Assembly (NCBI GenBank): GCA_035293805.1
Contig: DATGMD010000050.1
Coordinates: 1 to 59,296, forward strand
Source of the DNA: JAJPHF01 sp035293805
GTDB lineage: Bacteria > Chloroflexota > UBA6077 > JAJPHF01
Length of the DNA: 59,296 nucleotides
Direction: 5' to 3'
A program made the position numbers and the translations under genes. The notes below the pieces were generated by a model that saw nothing but the letters and a program-made list of their open reading frames with translations, did not search any database and had not been told where the DNA came from. Below, piece after piece: positions 42,451 through 50,415 of the stretch (positions are counted from its first letter, which is position 1; the number at the start of each line of letters is the position of its first letter).

Positions 42451-43292
42451 GCACGTACCCCGCACCCGCTCAGCGCTCAGCACTCAGCACCCAGCACGCT
42501 GTAGAGCTGTCCGTCGTCATCCCGGCGTACAACGAGGCCGCCGTCATCGGCGACACGGTGGCCCGCGTGGCCGCGTACCTGGAGGCCAGCGGCAACCACG
42601 AGCTGATCGTCGTCGACGACGGCAGCCGCGACGCCACGGCGAGCACCGTCCAGGCGTTCGCCGCCGAGCATCCGTGCGTCCGCCTGGTGAGCAATCCCGG
42701 CAACCGCGGCAAGGGCTACGCCATCCGCAACGGCGTGCTCCACGCCCGCGGCGAATACGTGCTCTACACCGATGCCGATCTCGTCTATCCCATCGAGGGC
42801 GCGGCGCCCTTCCTCGCGGCCCTCCGCGCGGGCGCCGACGTGGCAATCGGCTCGCGCAGCCACGCCGGCACCCTCTTCGCCCTGCACCCGCGCCACTTCT
42901 CCTACATCTACCAGCGCTACCTCGTCGGCCGCGCCTACATCGCCGTCGTGAACTGGCTGCTGCACCTTGGCGTCACCGACACCCAGTGCGGCTTCAAGGC
43001 CTTCCGCGGCGCCGTGGCGCGCGACGTCTTCGCCCGCCTCTGCCTCGACGACTTCGCCTTCGACGTGGAGGCCCTCTACGTGGCGCGGGCGCGTGGCTAT
43101 CGCCTGGTCGAGCTGCCCGTCTACTTCCTCTATCTGGGCGAGCAGAGCAGCGTCGAGCTAGTGCAGGACTCCTTCCGCATGCTGCGCGACCTCTGGCGTA
43201 TCCGCGCGCACGGCCGCGCTGGCCTGTACACGCGCGACGAGGTGCCAGCCGAGGCGCTCGAGGCGCTCCCGCCGCTGGAAGTTGAGCCCTGA
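42447..43292 (+). CDS. GT2 glycosyltransferase (dolichol/polyprenyl-phosphate type)
   Basis: A 281-residue GT2 enzyme: LSVVIPAYNEAAVI, VVDDGSRDAT and the DxD-like TDADLVYPIE are intact, followed by the acceptor motif DTQCGFKAFR and DFAFDVEALYVARARGY. This is the dolichyl-phosphate beta-glucosyltransferase pattern, making a lipid-linked sugar donor for GT-C enzymes such as the one at 11825. The first 15 residues (STYPAPAQRSALSTQHA) come from the heptamer repeat and lie before the conserved start. Coupled to the methyltransferase. Confidence 0.92.
   Translation: MSTYPAPAQRSALSTQHAVELSVVIPAYNEAAVIGDTVARVAAYLEASGNHELIVVDDGSRDATASTVQAFAAEHPCVRLVSNPGNRGKGYAIRNGVLHARGEYVLYTDADLVYPIEGAAPFLAALRAGADVAIGSRSHAGTLFALHPRHFSYIYQRYLVGRAYIAVVNWLLHLGVTDTQCGFKAFRGAVARDVFARLCLDDFAFDVEALYVARARGYRLVELPVYFLYLGEQSSVELVQDSFRMLRDLWRIRAHGRAGLYTRDEVPAEALEALPPLEVEP
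42468..42499. repeat. CAGC heptamer repeat inside GT2 gene start
   Basis: GCTCAGC/GCTCAGC/ACTCAGC/ACCCAGC units encode part of the extra N-terminus of the glycosyltransferase. Same family as 30249-30282. Confidence 0.75.
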
Positions 43293-43313
43293 ACGCCGGG
43301 CGGGAGCCGGCCG

Positions 43314-44387
43314 CTACTTGCGGGCCTCGAAGATTCGGTTGAACGGCGTCTCGGTCGCGCGGCGGAAGCGGGTAAAGCCGGCCCGGGCGAACACGTCGCG
43401 CAACGCCTCGTCCGTCGCGATGGTGCCGAGCGCGGTGCTCGTGCTGCCGGTGGCCACGGCGTTCGGCGTGCAGCACAGGACGGATGCGCCCGCGAAGACG
43501 CGCCCGACCGGGTTGAAGTTCTCCTCGACTCGCGCCCCCGCCATCGGCTCGACCAGCAGCACCGTGCCGTCTGGCGCCAGCGTCTCGTAGGCGTGGCGCG
43601 CGGCGCCCAGGGGGTCGCCCATGTCGTGCAGGCAGTCGAAGTACGCGACCAGATCGTACGCGCTGCCCGGATAGTCCTGGGCGCTGGCCACCTCGAAGCG
43701 CGTATAGCCCTCCACGCCGGCCGCGGCCGCCGCCGCCCGCGCCCGCGCGATCGACGGCGCATGCGAGTCGAAGCCCACGAACCGCGACCGCGGGAAGGCC
43801 TCCGCGAGAATGATCGTCGACGCGCCGTGGCCGCAGCCCACGTCGGCCACCGTCGCGCCCGCCTCGAGCTTGCCGACGACGCCGTCAAGCGCCGGCAGCC
43901 AGGCCGCCACCAGGTTCGCCGCGTAGCCCGGGCGGAAAAACCGTTCCGTGCCCTCGAACAGCTCCGCGTCGTGCTCGCCCCAGGTCATCCCCGCCCCCGT
44001 GCGGAAGGCTTCGAGGATGCGCGGCGTCGCCCGCGACATCGCGACAAAGAGCTGGAACGCGCCCGCCAGGAAAAACGGGCTCTCGCCATCGGTCAGCGCC
44101 AGCGCCTGCTCGGGCGGCAGGCTGTACCGGCCGCTGGCGGTGTCGTAGCCCAGGTAGCCGCCCGCCGCCTGGTTTATCAACCACTCGCGCACGTACCGCT
44201 CCGTCGTGCCGGTCCGCGCTGCCAGCTCCGCTGAGGTGAGCGGGCCGGCCTCGGCCAGCGCCCGGTACAGCCCCAGCTTGTCCCCGATCACCACCAGCGA
44301 GGCCGACACCAGGCCTCCCAGGTCGCCCAGCGCCTGCCCCATAAACGCCTGCAGCTTTGCCGAGTCGACGGGCTCGCTGACTGCCAT
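43314..44387 (-). CDS. SAM methyltransferase with N-terminal winged helix
   Basis: A 357-residue enzyme of the O-methyltransferase/Rv2258c-like group. Residues about 20-95 form a winged-helix dimerisation part (TSAELAARTGTTERYVREWL). The methyltransferase core has VADVGCGHGASTIILAEAF and FDCLHDMGDPLGAARHAYETLAPDGTVLLVEP. ATG 44387 is chosen because GGAGGCAGC lies just upstream. It is monocistronic and convergent with the GT2 gene. Substrate unknown. Confidence 0.88.
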   Translation of the reverse strand: MAVSEPVDSAKLQAFMGQALGDLGGLVSASLVVIGDKLGLYRALAEAGPLTSAELAARTGTTERYVREWLINQAAGGYLGYDTASGRYSLPPEQALALTDGESPFFLAGAFQLFVAMSRATPRILEAFRTGAGMTWGEHDAELFEGTERFFRPGYAANLVAAWLPALDGVVGKLEAGATVADVGCGHGASTIILAEAFPRSRFVGFDSHAPSIARARAAAAAAGVEGYTRFEVASAQDYPGSAYDLVAYFDCLHDMGDPLGAARHAYETLAPDGTVLLVEPMAGARVEENFNPVGRVFAGASVLCCTPNAVATGSTSTALGTIATDEALRDVFARAGFTRFRRATETPFNRIFEARK

Positions 44388-44555
44388 TGCTGCCTCCGCT
44401 CTGACCGGCGGGTGCATCGAGCCCGCGCACGCCGGCCGGCTCTCTCCGCTCCGCGAACCAGCCTCGCTACCCGTTGCCGTGATGATGCGTCGATCATACG
44501 CCGAAAACGGCATCTTTGTATAGAGGTATGTTCACGCTGGCGGCGAGCACGAGCA

Positions 44556-44584
44556 TTGACAGCAAATCCCTACTCGGCCATACT
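44556..44584 (+). promoter_or_regulatory. Promoter of the repeat-rich exported protein gene
   Basis: TTGACA (44556-44561), 17 bp, CATACT (44579-44584), about 45 bp before ATG 44632. Confidence 0.65.
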
Positions 44585-44631
44585 CAGCGCCACAGCCGGC
44601 CGGTACCCGGCGAACAGAGGGAGGGGAGACC

Positions 44632-45759
44632 ATGAGTGCACAGCAAGGACAGGTACGAGCGAACGGGAGCATCGCGCGGCGGGGCGCACTGGCGAGCATA
44701 GCAGCCTTGGCGGCCGGGGTGCTGGCCAAGGCGAGCGACCAGATAGCGGAGGCGACCGACAACACCGCCTTGATCGTGGGGCAGGTGAATACCGAGACGG
44801 GGCAAACCGAACTCGACCGCAGCAACGCGAACGTGTTCCTCACGGGGCTGGTCGTGAGGAATAACAACGGCTTCGCGATACAGGGGTTATCGGCGACCGG
44901 CCCTGCCGTTCAGGGCGACGGGTTCGGCGGACCCGGGCCGGGCATCCGCGGGCTCAGTGGCGATGTCAACCCTACCTGGGGCGTCGCGGGATACGCGGGC
45001 AACTACTCCACGAGTACCCCCACGGTTACGGCCGGCGTCGTCGGGAACTCCGACAACCAGGTGGGCGTCTATGGCCTCTCAGTTAGCAACACAGGGGTGT
45101 TGGGCCAGACGAACACCGGGGTGGGTGTGCAAGGGACCTCGAACGGCAACGTCGGCGTGCTGGGCGTGTCGAATGCGAGCGTGGGCGTTTACGCGAATTC
45201 GCTCAATCAGTATGGGCTCTATGCGACCTCCCCGAACAACTACGCGGCCATCGGCACCTCGAACAGCGGCACCGGCGTCTACGGCACGTCCAACGGCAAC
45301 GTCGGCGTCCTGGGCACCTCCAACAGCAGCATCGGCGGCTTCTTCTCGTCGAGCACGAGCACTGGCCTCTACGCGACCGGGCCGAGTTCGGCCTTCGCCG
45401 CGCGCTTCGATGGGCCAGTCCAGGTCAACGGGGCGTTCACCGTCCTCGGCGGGCCGAAGTCGGCGGCCGTGCCGCACCCGGACGGCACCTACCGGCGCCT
45501 GTATTGCGTCGAGAGCCCGGAGTCGTGGTTCGAGGACATCGGGCACGGCCAGCTGACAGGCGGCCGGGCCAGCGTGGCGCTCGACCGCGACTTCGCCGCA
45601 CTGGTCCACAGCGGCGACTACGAGGTCTTCCTCACGCCCAAGGGCGACTCGCGCGGCCTGTACGTCACGGGCCACACGGCGGCCGGCTTTGAGGTGCGCG
45701 AGCAACAGGGCGGCACGAGCAGCATTGCGTTTGGTTACCGCGTGGTCGCCAGGCGGTAG
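44632..45759 (+). CDS. Tat-type exported protein with Gly-Asn-Ser repeat domain
   Basis: A 375-residue protein. The N-terminus has a twin arginine (ARRGALASIAALAAGVLA) and looks like a Tat signal. Residues about 80-275 contain irregular 10-12-residue beta-solenoid-like repeats of the form GxxGTSNxxxGVxG; GTSNGNVGVLG occurs twice. The C-terminal domain (RRLYCVESPESWFEDIGHGQLTGGRASVALD...GGTSSIAFGYRVVARR) is one I associate with phage-fibre or surface proteins in environmental bacteria. RBS GGGAGGGGA precedes ATG 44632. Base composition looks less GC-biased than neighbours. Surface location is inferred. Confidence 0.7.
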   Translation: MSAQQGQVRANGSIARRGALASIAALAAGVLAKASDQIAEATDNTALIVGQVNTETGQTELDRSNANVFLTGLVVRNNNGFAIQGLSATGPAVQGDGFGGPGPGIRGLSGDVNPTWGVAGYAGNYSTSTPTVTAGVVGNSDNQVGVYGLSVSNTGVLGQTNTGVGVQGTSNGNVGVLGVSNASVGVYANSLNQYGLYATSPNNYAAIGTSNSGTGVYGTSNGNVGVLGTSNSSIGGFFSSSTSTGLYATGPSSAFAARFDGPVQVNGAFTVLGGPKSAAVPHPDGTYRRLYCVESPESWFEDIGHGQLTGGRASVALDRDFAALVHSGDYEVFLTPKGDSRGLYVTGHTAAGFEVREQQGGTSSIAFGYRVVARR

Positions 45760-45963
45760 GACATCGCCGGCCCCCGCCTAGAGCGTGTGGACCTCCCGGC
45801 AGTCCCCACACGCCCCACGGCTCCGCCGCCCCCGGCCAGCCTCCCGACCGCACCAGCGTTGCGCGACTCACGTGCGGCGCCGCCGAGCGACCGGGACCCC
45901 CGCGGTGAGGTGACCCGGTAGCCGTAGCGATTGCCGTCCATGTTTGTAGCGGGGTGTTGGTAA

Positions 45964-46205
45964 ATGGCCGCGCGGAAACGGCATTCGGTGAAGCGCCACC
46001 AGCAACGTCTGAAGTGGCCGCCCTATATGGCAAGGGCCACACCGAGGCCGAGATCGCCCGGCGCGTGGGCGTGTCCCAACAGCAGGTCTCGTACGACCTC
46101 AAGGTCCTGGTCGGGCAGTGGCACCAGGAAGCGAGCACCCTGCTGGACGAGGCCTGCGCCCGTGAGTCGGCGAAGATCAATCCGGTCGAGCGCGCCGCGC
46201 GTTGA
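45964..46205 (+). pseudogene. Frameshifted HTH protein (phage/transposon type)
   Basis: The N-terminus MAARKRHSVKRHQQR is read from ATG 45964 in one frame, and SEVAALYGKGHTEAEIARRVGVSQQQVSYDLKVL plus a tail (AKINPVERA) continues in the adjacent frame. The two pieces join to the usual small HTH protein seen near phage or terminase genes. A one-base indel near 46008-46014 separates them, and the C-terminus is shortened. It is therefore probably broken. Confidence 0.65.
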
Positions 46206-46230
46206 CGCGCCGGCCGTCGCGCCCTATCAT
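46202..46230 (+). promoter_or_regulatory. Promoter of the Pht5-like gene
   Basis: TTGACG (46202-46207), 17 bp, TATCAT (46225-46230), with the ATG at 46269 and its GGGAGG site downstream. The -35 overlaps the end of the HTH pseudogene. Confidence 0.7.
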
Positions 46231-46268
46231 GGCTGCGGCGGGGCCCTCAGTCCCCCGCGGGAGGCGCA

Positions 46269-47264
46269 ATGGCCAAGCTACCGCTCAGCCTCATCATGTC
46301 GCCCAACGACCGCTCGTCGCCGCTACTCGACGGCACCGTCCAGCCCGAGGGCATCGAGCTGACCACGACCACGTCCACGCCCGGCGAGATCTTCTGGCGG
46401 CAGCTGCACTCCGCCGAGTTCGACGTGTCGGAGATGTCGCTGTCGTCGCTCTACATCGTCACGGCGCAGGGCAACTCCCCCTGGGTCGCCATCCCCGTGT
46501 TCCCCATTCGCCGCTTCTTCCACACCGAGATCTTCGTCGGCGCCGACTCCGGAATCGAGCGACCCGAGGATCTGAAGGGCAAGCGCGTGGGCGTACCCGA
46601 GTACCAGCAGACGGCCGCGCTGTGGACGCGCGGCGCGCTCCAGCACGAGTTCGGCGTGCGGCCCGAGGACATGCACTGGTACATGGAGCGGACGCCCGAG
46701 ACGAGCCACGGCGGCGCCACGGGCTTTCGTCCGCCCCCGGGCGTGGACTTCCAGTATATTCCGCCCGACAAGAACATCGGCCAGATGATCGTGGACGGCG
46801 AGCTAGACGCGACCGCGTTCTACGCCGGGCACGCCAACCTGGTGGACCGCAGCACGATCGATCTGGCGCGGCATCCGAAGGCGCGTCGTCTCTTCCCGAA
46901 TCCCGCGGCCGAGGCGGTGCGCTACTTCGAGAAGACCGGCTTGCAGCCCATCAACCATACGGTCGTCATCCGCCGCGAGATCGCCGAGCGCCACCCCTGG
47001 GTGCCGATGAACCTCTACCAGGCGTTCTTCGCGGCCAAGGAGGCCGTCCGCGCCCGCGCCGAGGCGCTCGCCGCTCCCTACTTCCGCTGTGGCTACTTGC
47101 CGCCCGAAGCGCGCCGGGCGTTCGCCCAGGACCCGTACCCCTACGGGATCCAGGCGAACCGGAAGGTGCTGGACACCGTCGCCGAGTATTCGCACGAGCA
47201 AGGGCTGACGCCCCGGCGCGTGGCGATCGAGGAAGTGTTTGCGCCGAGCACGCTTGCGGTTTAA
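46269..47264 (+). CDS. 4,5-dihydroxyphthalate decarboxylase-like (Pht5) protein
   Basis: A 331-residue cytosolic protein with the periplasmic-binding-protein fold. PEGIELTTTTSTPGEIFWRQLHSAEFDVSEMSLSSLY and PIRRFFHTEIFV match the Pht5/decarboxylase-like family; KGKRVGVPEYQQTAALWTRGALQHEFGV is the typical hinge. Pht5 removes CO2 from 4,5-dihydroxyphthalate, but many homologues are of unknown function. No signal peptide, so not an ABC binding protein. Its own promoter lies upstream. Confidence 0.8.
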   Translation: MAKLPLSLIMSPNDRSSPLLDGTVQPEGIELTTTTSTPGEIFWRQLHSAEFDVSEMSLSSLYIVTAQGNSPWVAIPVFPIRRFFHTEIFVGADSGIERPEDLKGKRVGVPEYQQTAALWTRGALQHEFGVRPEDMHWYMERTPETSHGGATGFRPPPGVDFQYIPPDKNIGQMIVDGELDATAFYAGHANLVDRSTIDLARHPKARRLFPNPAAEAVRYFEKTGLQPINHTVVIRREIAERHPWVPMNLYQAFFAAKEAVRARAEALAAPYFRCGYLPPEARRAFAQDPYPYGIQANRKVLDTVAEYSHEQGLTPRRVAIEEVFAPSTLAV

Positions 47265-49705
47265 TCAGCCAGCTGGCCGCGCGAGCCCGCCGCGGGTGAG
47301 TCCGCCCGCGGCGGCACGCGCTCGCTGGGCGCGTCGTCGCGCCAACCGTGCGCCAGGAGCGGCAGTCGCACCGTGAACGTCGCGCCCTGCCCCTCTTGGC
47401 TTTCCACGCCGACCGTGCCGCCGTGCTGCTCGACGATCTGGCACACGCCGGCCAGGCCGATCCCCGCCCCGCGAATCTGGCCGGTCACGTTGCCGCCCCG
47501 GTGAAATCGCTCGAACACGTGAGGCACGTCGGCGGCCGGAATGCCCATTCCCTGGTCCTGTACCTGGAGCACGGCCCAAGCGCCCATCGCGTCCTGCTCG
47601 CGCGCCAGCCGCAGCGTAATCGTGCCGCCGGCGGGGCTGTACTTGACCGCGTTGGACAGTAGGTTGCCGAGTACGCGGTCCAGCCGCCCGGCGTCCCAGA
47701 GCCCCACCAGCGATGTCGCCTGCGGCTCCACGCGCAGCTCGTGGCGCGGCGCGGTCGGTTGTTGCTCGGCGACCGCCTGTTGGGTCAGCGCCACCAGGTC
47801 GGTCGGCCGCCGCCGCAGTTCGAGCGGCCGCCCGGCCTGCAAGTGCGCCACGTCCAGCAGCTCGTCGATCAGACCCGACATCTTCGTCGCCGCGCGGTCG
47901 ATCTTCGCCAGCCCGGCCGCGACCTGCCGGCTGGTCGACGCGCTGTCGTCCGCCACCAGCGCCTCCAGGATCTGAGCGTAGCCCTTCATGGATACCAGCG
48001 GGTTCTTCAGGTCATGGGACGCGCTGGACAAGAACTCGTCGCGCACCCGGATGGCCGCGTTCGCCTCCTGATACAGCCGCGCGTTGTCCACCGCTACCGC
48101 CGCGCGCCGCGCCAGCTCCTCCGCTAGCGCCAGGTCCTCTGGTCCGTAGTGTCGCCCCGCGTAGGTGGCGATGCAGGTGATGGCGCCCAGGATTCTCCCG
48201 CGCGCCACCAGCGGCACGTTCATCGACGCCCGCGCACCAAGCTGACGGAGCACCTCCAGGTGCTCGGCATCACGCGCCAGCGCCGCCAGCCGCTCAGGCG
48301 TCACGGTCGGCGTCAGCTCCGGCTCGCCCGTGCGCAGCGTTCGCGCCACTCCTAGCGGCGCTGCCGGGTCCGGCGCGAATCGCTCCTGCAGCGTCCGCGC
48401 CAGTGCTTGCTTCCGCGCGTCCCGATGGGCCACGGCCACGCGGCGAATCGTGCCGTCGGCCGCCAGCGCGTCCACGATGCAGACGTCGGCCAGCGTAGGC
48501 ACGGCAAGTCGCGCCAGGCTCGTCAAGGTTGCCTCGTATTCCAGCGTGCCCGCGAGCCGCTCCCCAGCGTCGTCCAGGAAGCGCTGAGTCTCTTCGGTTC
48601 GCTTCCGCCACGTCACGTCGTGACACGCCACCACCCCGGCCACGATGCGACCTTCGCGGTCGCGAATCGGGGCCGCGCTCACTTGCAGGATGGCGCGGCT
48701 CCCGTCCGGCTTCAGCGCTTCGACCTCCTCGGCCTCGACCACCTCGCCCGCGCGCATCGCCCGCGCCAGCGGCAGCTCGTCAGGCGGGTACGGCTGTCCG
48801 CCAGGCCGGCAGAGCATTTGCTGCGCGTAGCCTTGCACGTCCCCGGCCGGCAGTAGCCCGTGGCCGAATAGCTGATCGTGCCGCTCATTGCCGAGAATAA
48901 GCTGCCCCGACCCTGCTTCGGCGATCGCCACGCCGGCTGGAAGCCGCTCCAGCACCGCGCGCCACATCTGCTCGCGCCGCTCCACCGCCTCCTGGCTGCG
49001 CGCCATCAGGAACGCGACCGCGATGCCGATCATCGCAAAGAACAGCAAGTAGAAGCCCGCATCCGTGAAGTGCCGCGCGTCCGGGGGCAGCGCGCCCGCG
49101 TCAATCAACAGCACCCGGCCGAGCAGGACGAAGCCGGCGCCCACCAGCGCGATGAACAGGGCGCCGCGCCGCCCGTGCGTGGCCGCGGCCGCGACAACGA
49201 CCAGCACATAGACGGCGTCGTAGTAGGCGTTGCCCAGGAAACTGTGATACGCCTCCAGTACCAGCAGAACCAGCAGGCAGTCGAGCGCCCGCAGTGCCAG
49301 CTGGTGCCGCACCAGTGCCTGGGGCCAACGGCGCATCAGCGCGTAGGTCAGCCCGGCGGAGCCCAGCGCCGCGAGCGCGATCAGCGCCGCGTACGGAGCG
49401 GCCCGCCAGCCGAAGGCGAGCAGGGGCAGCACGGCTACCGCGACGAACGTGAGGCGCAGCGCGGTCACCAGCCGCTCAAGCTCGAGTCGATCGCGCGCCT
49501 GCGAGCTTCCGGCGGCGGACGCGGGCTCGGCCGGCCCGGCGCCGAGACAGCGCCCGAGCGCCCCGCCCACCCAGCGGCCCGCGAGCCGCCAGCGACCCAG
49601 CCGTCCCCCGCCGATCGCGCCGTCCGTAGCGGTCTCGCGCACGGTAAACAAGTCGCCCGCGTTCGGCGCCAAGAATGGCTCATCCATGCGGTTGCTCTGA
49701 CCCAT
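47261..49705 (-). CDS. Membrane hybrid-sensor histidine kinase (PAS-GAF-HisKA-HATPase)
   Basis: An 814-residue kinase. An N-terminal group of about six TMs (75-230) is followed by a PAS domain (about 245-370), a GAF domain (about 380-550), HisKA with SASHDLKNPLVSMKGYAQ (His near 561) and HATPase_c with NLLSNAVKYSP, GMGIPAADVPHVFERF and GAGIGLAGV. The ATP lid and G boxes are intact. ATG 49705 is the start; ATG 49687 is possible. No response regulator gene is adjacent, so its partner is elsewhere. Its last codons overlap the Pht5-like gene tail-to-tail. Confidence 0.92.
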   Translation of the reverse strand: MGQSNRMDEPFLAPNAGDLFTVRETATDGAIGGGRLGRWRLAGRWVGGALGRCLGAGPAEPASAAGSSQARDRLELERLVTALRLTFVAVAVLPLLAFGWRAAPYAALIALAALGSAGLTYALMRRWPQALVRHQLALRALDCLLVLLVLEAYHSFLGNAYYDAVYVLVVVAAAATHGRRGALFIALVGAGFVLLGRVLLIDAGALPPDARHFTDAGFYLLFFAMIGIAVAFLMARSQEAVERREQMWRAVLERLPAGVAIAEAGSGQLILGNERHDQLFGHGLLPAGDVQGYAQQMLCRPGGQPYPPDELPLARAMRAGEVVEAEEVEALKPDGSRAILQVSAAPIRDREGRIVAGVVACHDVTWRKRTEETQRFLDDAGERLAGTLEYEATLTSLARLAVPTLADVCIVDALAADGTIRRVAVAHRDARKQALARTLQERFAPDPAAPLGVARTLRTGEPELTPTVTPERLAALARDAEHLEVLRQLGARASMNVPLVARGRILGAITCIATYAGRHYGPEDLALAEELARRAAVAVDNARLYQEANAAIRVRDEFLSSASHDLKNPLVSMKGYAQILEALVADDSASTSRQVAAGLAKIDRAATKMSGLIDELLDVAHLQAGRPLELRRRPTDLVALTQQAVAEQQPTAPRHELRVEPQATSLVGLWDAGRLDRVLGNLLSNAVKYSPAGGTITLRLAREQDAMGAWAVLQVQDQGMGIPAADVPHVFERFHRGGNVTGQIRGAGIGLAGVCQIVEQHGGTVGVESQEGQGATFTVRLPLLAHGWRDDAPSERVPPRADSPAAGSRGQLAD

Positions 49706-49875
49706 CGCGGACGCCTTTGGCCGTACTGCGCGCTGGCATACAAATGCTAAACCCGTCAGGACGTGCCCGTCCGTCTCAAACGTCGAGTCCCGCGCGGGTT
49801 CACCCGACCTTTACCTCGTTAACGTCATTGTACTGACACGCTGTCGTGGTTTTCCTAAACTGCCGGCCCAGGTTG

Positions 49876-49908
49876 GTGTGTAGGTTTGACTTCGCCAAAC
49901 TTACACAC
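49876..49908. promoter_or_regulatory. 13-bp stem palindrome (operator or terminator)
   Basis: GTGTGTAGGTTTG (49876-49888) pairs with CAAACTTACACAC (49896-49908) with one G-U pair, around a short loop containing TTCG. No U-tract follows on either strand, so a protein-binding operator is at least as likely as a terminator. Confidence 0.5.
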
Positions 49909-50028
49909 TATCCCTGGCCGAGTGCTTAGCCGTGCAGCCCCGCGGAGAACAACCAGTTGAGGTAGAACAAGGCCTCGCTCCCTCCCGCCGGTGCGCGTGC
50001 TAACACCGGCCCATCAAGCGAGCACGTC

Positions 50029-50270
50029 GTAGGGCACACGCTCGTGCCCTTCGGCCCGGCGGGTCTGCTCCTCCCGGCGCCGATCCGCCGAACCGCGCGT
50101 GGGGCACGGGCTCATCCGCTGCCGCCCGGCGCTCCGTGTCAGATCTGGTCGCAGGGCCGGGGCTCGCCCCCTGCCGCCCCGCGCTCCTCGCCGCCCGGCG
50201 CTCGGCCTCGGCTCTCGCCTGGTCGTAGAGCCGGGACTCGTCCCCTGCCGCCCGGCCGACGCCGCACGGC
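50029..50270. repeat. Cluster of GTAGGGC/CCCCTGCCGCCC repeats
   Basis: Four related units (near 50030, 50098, 50147 and 50224) share the layout GTCGTAGGGC-x-GGGCTCGT-CCCCTGCCGCCCGG with small changes. Further copies are at 51942 and, more distantly, 40645. The units have internal GGG...CCC symmetry. Confidence 0.65.
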
Positions 50271-50415
50271 TCCATCAGCCAGCAAACCGTGATCGGGCCG
50301 CCAGGCCGCGCGGTGAGCAGCTGGCCGCTCCTAGGCAGTTTTCGTGCCCGCCCGCAACCCGCGTTACTGCCAACGAGTCGCGGTCAGGGACGGGACGCGC
50401 AGCAGACGCGCGCCT

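Larger units (their letters stand above)
49706..50415. other. 710-bp intergenic region with hairpins and dispersed repeats
   Basis: The left part is comparatively AT-rich and holds the 49876-49908 palindrome; the right part (50029-50270) holds four copies of a GTCGTAGGGC...CTCGTCCCC-type repeat. No convincing promoter for the kinase or open frame was found. Several predicted small frames here are repeat-derived. Confidence 0.55.

Noticed and set aside
46269..47264. ABC substrate-binding protein of an orphan transporter
   Set aside because: No signal peptide or lipobox; the cytosolic Pht5-like family fits better.
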